NCBI GenBank assembly: GCA_009767595.1
Contig: VSDK01028396.1
Coordinates: 708,459 to 772,458 of the forward strand
DNA: 64,000 nt
Reading direction: 5' to 3'
Origin: Symbiodinium kawagutii
Lineage: Eukaryota > Sar > Dinophyceae > Suessiales > Symbiodiniaceae
Shown: in pieces, positions 50,501 through 62,500 of the stretch
How positions within the stretch are numbered: the stretch's first letter is position 1
Layout of the letters: every line of letters starts with the position of its first letter
Notes under the pieces: generated by a model
Told to the model about the DNA's origin: nothing
Databases searched by the model: none
What the model saw: the letters and a program-made list of their open reading frames with translations, nothing else
Translations under genes and position numbers: made by a program

Positions 50501-53500
50501 AGATCCAAAATCAAGATGAGTCTACCACAGCTTTGAATTTGGAATGCGCCCCTGTTCCCATGGTTACGGAAACCAGTCCTGAAGTCCAAACCCACCAGCG
50601 CTGGCTTCTGGAAAGTGCCTCGATGAAGCTCGATTGCTGCGCTTCGTGTCTGGAAAAATGATTGAAGTGAAGCGCGTGCGGCTACATATTCAGAAAACAT
50701 TGGACAAGTAATTACTCAGTCCAACCACTTGGAACATGCCGAATTTCTTGTTGACTCTGGAGGTGCGAATGGCTTTGCATTTTCATCCTGTCGATGTTGC
50801 TTCAACTGATGGCCACGAATGTTCACCATTCTTTAGTGACTGTTCGGTTGTTTGGGCAAATGCTCTCACCTGATCCTTATTGACCCCCGGCACTACCCTT
50901 CAATCCATGCTGCCGTGCCAAGGCCAGAACATGGGGCTTCGAAAGGCCCAGCAGCTTCCGTACAAGAGGAATAGGAACACCTGGAAAAGGCTGGTGGAAA
51001 AACAAAGAGGTTCCGCTGGCATGATTGACTTGTGGCCAAGTACTGACTGATTGCGAAGTTAGCCGGACTATCAGTTTAAATTGGGATGATTTCCCCACTC
51101 TCAGTTGTAGGATGTTATAGGCGGCATCACTATCATGAACTGTTTTTTAAACATAGATGCATGGTTGGGGATAGGTCTTCAACCGTTGGAAGAAAGCATC
51201 ATGGCAGTACCAATTTGCTCTGACTGGGGTGTCCGTTTTTTGAACACTATAGTTTTCGTGTTTTTTTCCTTAGGCTACTTGAGGCTTGAATTGAGGAAGC
51301 ATAAGTTACCAACGAGATGCGGTGTGACCAACAAGATCCATGGCATACTCGGAAGGTACTGGAGAAAACAATCACCAACTCAAAACAATATGATGGGTAC
51401 AGCAAGCAGCGTGCATTTTCAAGAACGGCAGTCTCAAAGAAAATCTGACCGTCCGCTGATAGCCGAATTCCAGCATTTGTTTCCTCACCACGAAATGCGT
51501 TCAGCAATGCATGTTACAAATTTCCAGGGCTTACATCTAGAATAAGGATGTGATTTGACCTCTTCATCAACACCAACATTGAACAACAGGAACATGTCCA
51601 TAATTATTCTACACTTTATCAAGACAGAGAATAAATCTAACATGTGTATCACATATTGACCTAATGCCCGTAACCCCATTTGTGCAAAATCTGATGTGGT
51701 TATATAGATTCAACAAACAATCTATCACCTCTCTCACGGTGGCCACCCTCTCAGCTATGGCTTGGATCGATGCCTTGATTTGGCGACTTCGAGCGTTGCA
51801 ATGCCCCAAGGAGCGGTAAGTTCACCCAGAGACAAAACACACAAAAGTGATTAAAATGGTATACTATACAGGCTGACAGCAAGTGATACATAGTATATAT
51901 ATTTAAGATTATCTCTGCCTCTCTCTCTCTCTCTAGCTTTAGAGCTTGCAATGGTAAATTTTAACACCGACATAGATGCAATGAATAACTCATATACGCG
52001 CATCTCTGTACTTAATCCAACCTCCCTACCTTTACTTCTCAGCCGCTGGTGGAGTGCCTTCAGGAGTTTGCGTACTGCGTACTTCTCATCACCTGGATGG
52101 GCTTTGATCTCACTCAGGCGGAATGGGGTGGGGTGGTCACATGGGAAGAATGAATGAAATCATGTTTTCATGGCAGTAGCCAAATAATGTTTCTTTGCGC
52201 CCTTTTGCGCCAAAACACAATAGGTGTTGGCATATCCTTCGGCCGCCAGGATGTGGACTACCTGGAGTTCTTTGCGGGGACTGGGAATATCACGCGGCAA
52301 ATGAAAGCTTCCAGGTACCGGGCTGCCCGTTTCGACATCCTAGACCATAGCCCAACAGATCCAAGGAAGTCCAACTACATGGACTTAAACAGTCCAAGTG
52401 GCTATGCGTTGCTATGGCTAAACCTGATTGAACCTTTTCTTTGTGTGAGCATGGATTTACAGTAAGCTATGTTTTCGCCATGATATTTTGATTCCCAACT
52501 ATGAAGCTTCCTACACTGTCAGCTCGGACATTTATCCCAGGTTGGCAATCTTGATGATGCTCAAAGGAGCGTGTAACGCTTTTGCCTCCCACTTCGGGAT
52601 CAAATGCAGTTCGTTTTGCAAAGTCAATGTGGGGACATCGATGCGGTCAGCATGTACCGCCTTCGGCTATGTCCTTCACAAGTCTGTGCGTACATCGAAC
52701 CAGCTGTTGGAAAGGAACCCTTTGAACAGTTGCTTGCACGTGTGCATGCATGGGTACTAGCTGGTTGTCTTGGTTGTTATCGCTTCTACGGTTGAAATAT
52801 AGCTTTGGACAGCAGAGTTTTTTTAAAATGACCCAGGGATTCCTTTCTACATGCAACAGCCAGTCTTTGATTGATCCGTCGCCGCAGGACTTGCACACTC
52901 ATCCTGCTTTGCACGGCACTTGGAGGTGCTTGGTCACTGGAGCAACCTTCGGGCTCTTTGCTTGAGTTCTACCCAACATGGCGGTTTACTACAGCAGCCA
53001 TTGCTAGAATCGCGGGACCCTTTGCGGTCAGCGACTTAGATTCATTCCCAATGTTGATGGCTCCAATAGATAACAAATTCTGAATGAATGGTACATTAAG
53101 CAAATTTATATTGACTTGACCAATGGACCACTTCTTTGGGTAACCATGTTAATCTCATACATGTGCAGGTGGCAGTACGCGAGAAATACAAGCAAAAACA
53201 AACATCATAGATATAAGAAAGACTTTTGTCTGTGTTGCTTATACTGTCTATTGCTGTTCTATGGACTTAGGTCAGCTTGGTCAAATGGTGGATGCGCCAT
53301 TATGATAGTGACTTTGCGAAGAGACACTACGGCTTTGCCAATTCCCCGGTGATACATCGCCTTGACAGGGGCAAGTTGCAAGTACCACGTGGCAAGGTGT
53401 CTGAGAAGAAGACATGTGAAAAATATCGTGATGGTAATGGCAAACTTCGTTACAAGGGAACACGCCATCTTCGATCCACGGAGTTACTTGTCTTGGTAAG

Positions 53501-56500
53501 TTACAATTATGACAGCCTCGCTCGGGACGTTATGTAGACTTTTTATAGTAGCATCAATGAAGTAACAGCTGCGTGGGATGTCCAGTGTGATAGCTGTCAG
53601 TGTGAAAGGATATGTATTTTGTAAATATCCATTGCAGCTTAGCTACGAACCATGGTGAAACCAACTTGTAAACAAGTATAAACAGAATCCACCAATAGTT
53701 CCAGCATCCTAAGTAAGATACAGTTTGACTTTTGCTCCGCCCAGGATTTATCCCATGCCGTTCGCTCGAGCGGTGTGCGACCTGGTGGAAGACTTCAAGG
53801 CTACAGCTGTTGGCCAACCTCGGCTTCCAGCAGAAGGGGTGCCAGATGCTTTGGAGACAATCCAAATGGATTGGGTGAGAGACGATTCGTTGTGGGAATT
53901 CGTTGATTTCACCGAAATTTTCACATACCTTAGAGGTTCAAGTCGGCTGACAATCCCGCCAGCTTGGAAAGCTATTATCCCAAGACACTTGGGATGAGTA
54001 TTTCACCATGGTTTCCCAGAAATCAAGGGTTTCTATAATATTGTTTTTGGTTTTTTTCAAACTTTGGTGCATTTTTGGGGGGAAAATCATAGGTTTGAGT
54101 TCAAACCCGTGATTTACCCGTGACGAACCCGTGATTTGGTCATTCAAACCCAAGGTTTTAGAGGTCAAACCCAAGGTATTGGAGAGGAAACCCTAGGTGT
54201 GAAGGAAACCTTGGGTTTTGCTGAAAAAAATCAAACCCGTGATTTACCCGTGACGAACCTGTGATTTACCCGTGACAACCCGTGTTTTAAAACATGGGTT
54301 CGGCCTCCAAATTCATCATCGATTTTGTTGGTTTTTTGATGTGTTTTTTCGGGAATTCAAATCACGGGATTGGCAAATAATTTGACAATGAGCAAATTAG
54401 ATGATGTCGCAAGAGCTTTTAGCGCTTGCTTTTGCACTGAGACCAATGCCACGCAGTTGGTACCAGCAAAAGAGACCTTTAATTTGCAATTATGTCAAAT
54501 CAAGATTTCCTTTGCAACAGTTGTTGTTAGCTTGTTCCGTTCCAGTGTGAGTCCATGCTCGTGTCTTATGATGGCTTGTGTTCATCTATGATTGTTCAAG
54601 GAAGTCAGTATTTTTTTGGTAGGGTAGTCCAGTAGCCAGCATGTCTCAGCAAAACAACTCTGCCTCCAACCTTTGGAGCACTTCTTCGTTGATGGATGGA
54701 GTTGGGCATGTCATGGAGACCATGGAGCCATCACCTGATGAAGATGATCTTCTGAAACAGTTGCAGGACACACATCATCATACATGTCAGCAATACAAAG
54801 GAACCATTTGATTGATGGCTTCGATTGTTGAATGCTGTAGGTAATTAATTTGATATGGAAACTGGCTTCACAATACTACCAGGCTTGTTCTCTAAGAACC
54901 AAACGCCACTGCTCCAGGAGATTGATCGCAGGCTTGCCTATGTCAATGGTGGCGAATATACTGCCACTTCCTCAACCATCCTGAGTTCCCAGTGATGCCA
55001 ACAGGTTATCTAATAGGACCCTTAAGCCGGTGCGGGCTGTCCCCAGCTGCAAAGGCTGCCGATGCACCTCCTTCCCCATGTGCAGACGAGACTCTTCCGG
55101 TTTCCACCTCAGCCGGGAACATATCCAACGCAGTTGCAATTGAGGAAGGTGACCCAGTAGGCAGGGATGTTAGGATTACAGTCCACTTGTTCCAGCCGCC
55201 CAGGCAACGGAGGATGAACTCCGTGCAGCAGGCGTTTCTGATCAGAGCTCTGGGAAGCAAAGCGCAGTTGAGCTGCGGTTTAGATACAGCAATGGAATGT
55301 TACACATACCAGCCACTAATGAGAAACAATGTTGGTTTAGAGATGTAACACTGACAGAATCCAAGATGTTTTTCCTAAGGATGGCAATGCTAGCAGTCCA
55401 GTTTCTTCTTCACCATCTTCATCAATTCGCAAACGTGGGACGCCTCCCTCTTCCGTTGAGCTCTTGGCACTCACCTCTGATGGTGAACAGCAACCGCTGG
55501 TAGGCAAACCTGAGCCAGCTGAGCCCGTTGAGCCAGTGAACGAGCCAGGAAATAATGAACCAGCCCCCAGTGGTGAGCCTAGCAAGAAATATGCAGTCAA
55601 ACAAACACTCTCGATAGCACTTGGAGGCATGACGCACCGCCAGGTGGGGTATTGTTACTTCGTCTTGTTAAAACCATTTCTCACCATGGGGTTGGTTTGA
55701 TGAAGGAATATCGGTTTTAGGAAAGGTTACCAGGGTAAACGACATATGGAATTTTCAACACCTGTATTCCCTATATCAAAGATTCTATGTGAGGGACTTT
55801 GTTCTGTCTCCCTGCAGATGCTTCTTCGCAGAGCGGCCAAAGCCAGGGTGGATCGGATGTGTAAGCCCCACGGGAAGAGGCATTCTTTGAATGCTCCCGA
55901 TTGGCTGAAAGATGAATGGCGTACCGGAAATAAAGATGACATCGCCGATGTACTTCGACAATGCAATTTCGAAAAGGATACTCTCCATGTTGTTGTTTAT
56001 GCAAAGCTTGGCATATCATACAGACTTGTGACTGGCTAACCTAAATGTTGGCAATCATGCATCGCACATGGCGCATATTTAGGTTTCCTACATGTTCTAC
56101 CCCCTCACTGATTGGGTTACCGCCTTCCACAGGACAAATTCATTTCTTCCATGCAGACCATTGTATCGAAGAAGCAGAAGTACAAGGTAAAGGCAGAGGA
56201 AGGCTGGTACTCTGAGGAAGAGATGCGTTCGGACTTGAAGTGGAGCCAGTTAGGACCTCATCTCTCCAACCAAAACTACACTGAACACATGATGACCACC
56301 TTGATTCTCTTTGTTAGATTGCTTGCTATTCTCACACAACAAAATTAGAATAGGTTTCCCATCAGCCGGATTAAGGAGCAAGATAGACGGAGCGAAAACC
56401 CGTTGCTTGGCCATCCCTGACACGCACGTTAGGAGACCTGAGGGCTTCACTGTCAACTGTTCATGTTCGAAAAGGTGATAGGTAACATCCAGTGGTATAA

Positions 56501-59500
56501 AGCAAATGTTCACAAACTGTATTCTAAACTATTCTGGATTCCAAACCAAAATTTATGGCGCATCTCACCAGGAGCAATGCCTACGATGGTGTGCAAGAAT
56601 TTTGGGTGGTGGTTCGAGAGCGAGGGTGTCGGACCACTGAGTCTTCCTTTGAAGAGATCCATCAGAAAAATTCCAAGGCTCCTTCACAAGGGTATGTGAT
56701 GCACGAGTTAACACCTATATAGATTGATGGTGCGTGATATCATCCAACTGTGTTTTTGTAAATCATGCTGAATGATGCCCTATGTTTCTTCAACACTCAG
56801 AGATGCCTTGTTACAGGTTGACCACGACCCTGTCTATAACATGCCCGGGGACAAGTTCGCAGACTTGGCCGCAATGGACAAGAGGGCTGAAGAGGAGAAG
56901 AAACTGGTGTTGAATGACCCAAAGGGTGATCGTTATTCACAGGCCAGGTTGCAGGGGCAATTGACTGAAAACATATGATGTTTATTATGGGGATTGTCAT
57001 GGAATATCTACGGGCATTGCTGCGAATAGTTGTTTATGTTAATTGGTTTTGTTTCCTGGGCTTCATCCCATCCATGTTGGGAGGTCCACCAGGTCAAACA
57101 GTTCCATCTTGGGGGGTGACCAAATTTATTCAGTTGATAATATCCCCTGAAAGGTGCGCGATGATTTGAAACGATTTCTGGAGTCCATGATGCAGAAATC
57201 CGGTAAGCTTCGGTCATTGATTCGCGAGCTTCGCACTCAATACTCCAAGGATGCTGCAGCTCAACAGTCCCTCATCTTTAGAAAACAATGCTGACCATAC
57301 TACATTAATTTGCATTGTTTGTTTTTGCAATCTTTCGAAAATGAAATGCACATGTTTCCAAAGAACAATGCCCTGTACTCCCAGCTAACCGGCTGCCATA
57401 AGCATATGCATCTTAGGTGCATAGCTCCTTTGGAAGAGGCCCTCAAAGATGTCGATACAGCCTACGACAGCTGCAACGAAGCTTGGGCCCGGGGTGAAGC
57501 AGACAAATTCCGCTCCACTCAGTTTGCATCTTATTTGTTCTTCATATCAAACTCTTGTCAGTGTCTTGTGATGTACAGGCTTATACTTGTTCAAATGGTT
57601 CTAGCTAGTTGGCTTTCGGATGGCAAGGTTCGTTGACCTCGCAGAGCAAAAGATGAAATCGGCTACCTTCACGCCCCTTCCTCAACGATTGTGAAACTTT
57701 ATCACGGTCACTCTTGCCAACTATAGTGACTATTTTCGTTGAGACTGTACTTGTTGATCATTGGGATTCAACAACTGGTCACAAGCTTATTCCCAGCCAT
57801 CATTTTAGCCTCAGGTGCAGCCGTTCTTTGGCAACGGAGAACAAAATCAGGACAGCCTTTCCCACAGTATCAGCACATGCCATGAACCCAAAATCCATTT
57901 GCAGCGAACTTACATTATAATAGTTTTGTTGGTTGTGTAGCAAAATTTAACATGTTTTCAAATCATGAGTCTTCAAAGAAAACACTGGTGGATCCAGCAT
58001 TCAAACGCCAGTGTCTAGATGACGCAGCCACGCCTTCCAGGAACGCCAAGAAGTACTACACGAAGGATTCCAAAGCCAAGACTCCTGATGGGGAGACAAA
58101 GGCAAATCCAAAACGGGTTGCCAAGAAGAAGGCTCAGAAGAACAAGAAGTGATGATTTCAAATCCCACCTGAAAAAATACTATGTATGTATGCTTTGGGG
58201 TTTTGATTTGGGGTCTTCGACACAACACATTGCATTTGCACACGTGCGCATGGACATTGCATCCCACTAGTGCACTTTATCTATTCGGAGGGAAGCCTGG
58301 AGAAGTTATGTACATTTGCAATTGCTAACATCTCTAGGAACGAATGTTCTTGATCCCTGTTCGGGTTTTTGAGCCGGCGCATGTGTGATGCAATGTAGAC
58401 ATGTTGTGTTTATCGGCCCCGGTGATTGAGCGACTTGTTGGGATCTGAACCTGCGACAAACAATGCGGGAGATCCACACTGGCTCACAATGTTGGCGACT
58501 GCGCCAAATCTTTGAGGATTTGATCAACGCGCTGGGAACTTGCGTGGAAAGACTTGCCGTGCTTGCTTGAAAGAATCTACGAATTCTGCTTCTCCACCCA
58601 CCGTTTCTGTTAACCCATTAATTGTCAAGAACGATATGTATAAGTATCATTTAGATTGACGAAGGCTAACGTTTACTTACTATAGCAATGAAATCGTTTT
58701 GATATTCACCCAGGGTTTGAAACACTCAAAAAAATTAGATTTTTCCAACATCATCAACCCAATGCCAGGTCGTCCTGTTGGCCACACACTGCGGAACTTC
58801 AGCCAAGACATTGGCCACGGTGTCCACACCTCAACTTGGAGTGGTGGATGGGATGAACAGTTGTCATATCGATGCATTGCGCACGTCCTACGCAGCACCC
58901 ATCGGCTTTGTGGAACTTGATTTTTTTGTAGAAATGATTCGATGAACCCATCCGTTTCACTCGATGGTGCCGATGATGACTCCGAATGGTTAGTGGAACT
59001 TCTGAGTTGTCACAGGCCTGTTTCTTGATTGCAGTGGCAGCTCCTCACATCTCTCTTGGTATCTAATTTTCCGAAACTCAAATAATTTGAATATGGGATG
59101 TCAAATCAGTTATGTGTTTACCACCAAACCGATTTTTACCATATATGAAGATTTTAAGGGGATGAATTAACCAGAAAGACGTGAGTGTTTCACCAGGATA
59201 AGTCATGGCCATGCCATATAAATTGTCGCGTATTGATTCAAACATACCGTGTCAAACACCAGCAGCGTCAAAATAACAAACACATGTTGTGCTGTCTCAT
59301 TCCTCGGAATCTAAGGAAGGCTCTTGTCCTTTTCCATGGGCAGGTTCTTTTCAACCGGCTCCCGCTGTCATACTGAATTGCCCTACGCCACTTTCGAATA
59401 CTGAAACTGACAAAAGAAAACGTCACGCTTCACCACCAACTCGGAGTGTTCGGAGTGTTGCCCTGAAAGGAGAACAGCTGTGGGTTCAGCGTTTTTCCGA

Positions 59501-62500
59501 TTATGTTGCCATGTACGATGAGCTGAGAGACATCCAAGACAAGTTGGAAAAACAATTTCCAAACCAAGTCCGATTTCAACTACCCAAGGTGGGATCTTTG
59601 GCGGGGAATGTGTTGCAACATTCCTCCAATATGTTGGAGCGTCTTATCGAGTCCCAGAAGCCAGTGATGTTCAAGATTGGTTTCACACACTGTCCGCTGT
59701 GGCGTTGGGGGAACCCAAAATATGGTTATAGCAAGTCGAAAGAGAAATGGAGCCATATGGTGATACTGTTCTTGGCGGAAGAACCTTATTCCCCCAGCAT
59801 GCTGGAAGCAGCGCTCATCGACAAATTCAAAAGTAACTTGAAGGAATGTTATTGTTAGATTTTTGTTTTCCCCAAATGTTTGGTTATCCCAAAAATTCTT
59901 TCAGAACAAATAACATTATACAACAGAAAATGAATGGCCGCTTTTCAAACAAAATTTTCCCCAAAGGCTGGCACTGCGGTCGCAGCACGGATGTTCATCA
60001 CACAACGGAATATCAGAATATCTATGATGGCTCCCCTTTTGGGACAACTGTTTTGTTTCCTTCTTGTTGTTTTGACCGGTCAACCTGGCATTGATCCAAG
60101 GCACGCAGGGGTGCCAAAACATCAAAGCCGGTGGCGACACAGTCCATGGATGCGATGAAACCTTGAGCGGACGGTTGTTCATGACATATGTTGTGTATAG
60201 GTCATTTAAATACCCACCGCCTATTCACAAAAGGTGAGCAGGCTGGATTCTTGATCTGGGGAATAGTTGGGCCCATGCTTGTGCCCAATGGGGGAGAAAA
60301 AATGAATCGGCCAACTGCACTGGCACTGCTTCATGTTTGCTTGAGTCAGCAAACGCAAAGGATGATGTTTGCAATGCGAACCGTAGGTGCATAGCTACCA
60401 TGGGCCACCACAACCCGAGCTGTACATAAATACTTTGTGCCCAAATATATATTTTATATGTATATATAGGATTGTTATATATAGCTGATCTTTTGATCCG
60501 CATTGGTTTCTATGGACAAAGTACCCACCTGATGTCCCTTGCAATGGTATCCCATGTCCTCGCTTTGGCTGAGGCCTCTTGCACTGGAGTTGTCCGGACT
60601 GCCAGGGGATTTGTGCAGGATGTGGGGCGTGAAGCGGCTTCACGCTCAACTGGTCTCTTAGAGCTAGCTGCCCGCACAGAGCAGAACGCCGAAAGGGATT
60701 GCAACCGTTTGCTGGTACACCGTTTCCAGCTAGCTTTGCCCATCCCACAAACCCTTTTGGCTAGTGGTGAGAGTGGTGATGATTGGAAAGTTCCAGTGCT
60801 ACGTCTGCAGGACTGGCTGCAGTGGCTAGTTGACTCAAATCACACCCATGTCCTTTGTGGCCTACAGGAACCCCATTGGGAAAGAGAGGAAGCCATTCTG
60901 ACAAAGTTTTGGAATCAGTACAAAGTACAGCATCCATCGCACCCAGTGTATGAAAAAGAGAATGCTGGTGAACTGGATCTCAGACACACCTTTCCGTGTG
61001 TCATCCATGGAGATGAGGGCAGAGGAAGGAAGAGGACGGCATTCTTAATCCTCAGCGTTCATAGCTTGATCGGTTTTGGATTGAAAGAGAAAACCGCCAA
61101 GAAGAAGCGAAGGAAAAGTGAATGGGCCCAGATGCGGCCAAATTTTGCAAACAGTACTTTGACAACAAGGTGCTTGATGGCAGCTTTGCCAAAAGCCTTA
61201 TACACAGGAAAGAATGCCTTCGTGTGGGACACGCTGATGAAATTTTTGGCAGATGAAGCTGAATATGTTTTGCATACCGGTGTCGAAGATCGTGCGCACC
61301 AACGGGGCCATTTCTCCATTGCCATTTTGGCAGTGGTTGGGGATTGGCCCTTTCTAGCTGACTCGGGATCGTTGAAGCGGTCCTACAGAAACGTGCCGAA
61401 GCACGCAACAAGAAGGAAACCCCCTGTTGGCATTTGTCATATGTGCCAGGCGGGGCAGACAACTGTCGACTTTGAGGAAATCAACACTGCTACTCCCCAT
61501 TGGTTGACTACAATGTTTAGCCAAGAGCTGCATGATCAGACTATGGAGCCTTCACCGCTTTGCAGGATTGCGCATGTCCCGGGACAATCAGCAACCCTGT
61601 TTCAGTTCGACCTCTTCCACACGGTTCACTTAGGCGTTGCCAAAGGGTTGCTTGGATCATTCCTGGCATTGCTATCTGAAATCGAAGCAGGTACAACAGT
61701 GGATGAACGCTTTGAAGCTCTGACCGATCGGTACATGGCCTGGTGCCGTCAGAACAGCCGCCGCCCTCATGTCACCAAATTAAGCAAAGAATTGTGTGGG
61801 TGGCCTGCAACCACCACATATCCTGCTGGGATTTGGCACAAAGGCGATCTGTCTACCAGTCTGTTGCTGTGGACGGAGCATCGTTACAAGACAGAAAAAG
61901 CGGAGTGGACACCAATGTTGCTGCTGGCAGGTGAGGCAGGGTCCTGTCTCAATGGTTTTCTCAGAACTCTTTACCGAGGAAACGTTTGGCTTTCGAATGC
62001 TGAAGCCTTGAAGGCTGGAAGACTGGGCATGGATTTTTTGAAAAAGTTTGCAAGGCTTGCTCGCTCTGCGTGGCTAGAGCAACGAACCCTTTGGGCTCTA
62101 CAGCCCAAGCACCACGCATTGCACCATGTTGTAATAGACTTGCTGCAGCAAAGTGCTGCAGGCCAAGCATTAAACCCATTTGTTTTTTCATGCCATGCCG
62201 ATGAAGATTTCATCGGCAGGGCCCCACGCCTGGCTTGGCGCCATCACGTCTGGCTAGGCGCGTCACCGCTGCACCAACTATGGTATGCCAACGCGTCATT
62301 GGCCGTTACTTACAGGCTGCATACAGCGCATGGGCCAAAGCAGGTTTCATAGTGAGACCAACGGCTCCAACACCTGATTGATGAATTGTGATGTGGCACC
62401 GCTTGAGTATATATGATGTTTGCATCGTGTTCATTCCTTCCGTATACGGGTAACATACACAAATTTCACCTTGATAGGTGGATATCTTACAGCTCTGGGG

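Noticed and set aside
50735-50795. [11 protein letters not shown] resembling an aspartic protease or retroelement motif
   Set aside because: It is too short, has no surrounding protease features and lies between gene A1 and A2 pieces with no splice support.
54600-54640. Second spliced-leader relic before gene B
   Set aside because: GTAGCCAG occurs 10 bp before the ATG but the diagnostic TTTTGGCTCAAG part is missing.
60472-60521. Start of the 626-codon frame at a TTG
   Set aside because: There is no ATG there, and an in-phase acceptor at 60520-60521 joins the frame to the upstream GIY-YIG-like exons.
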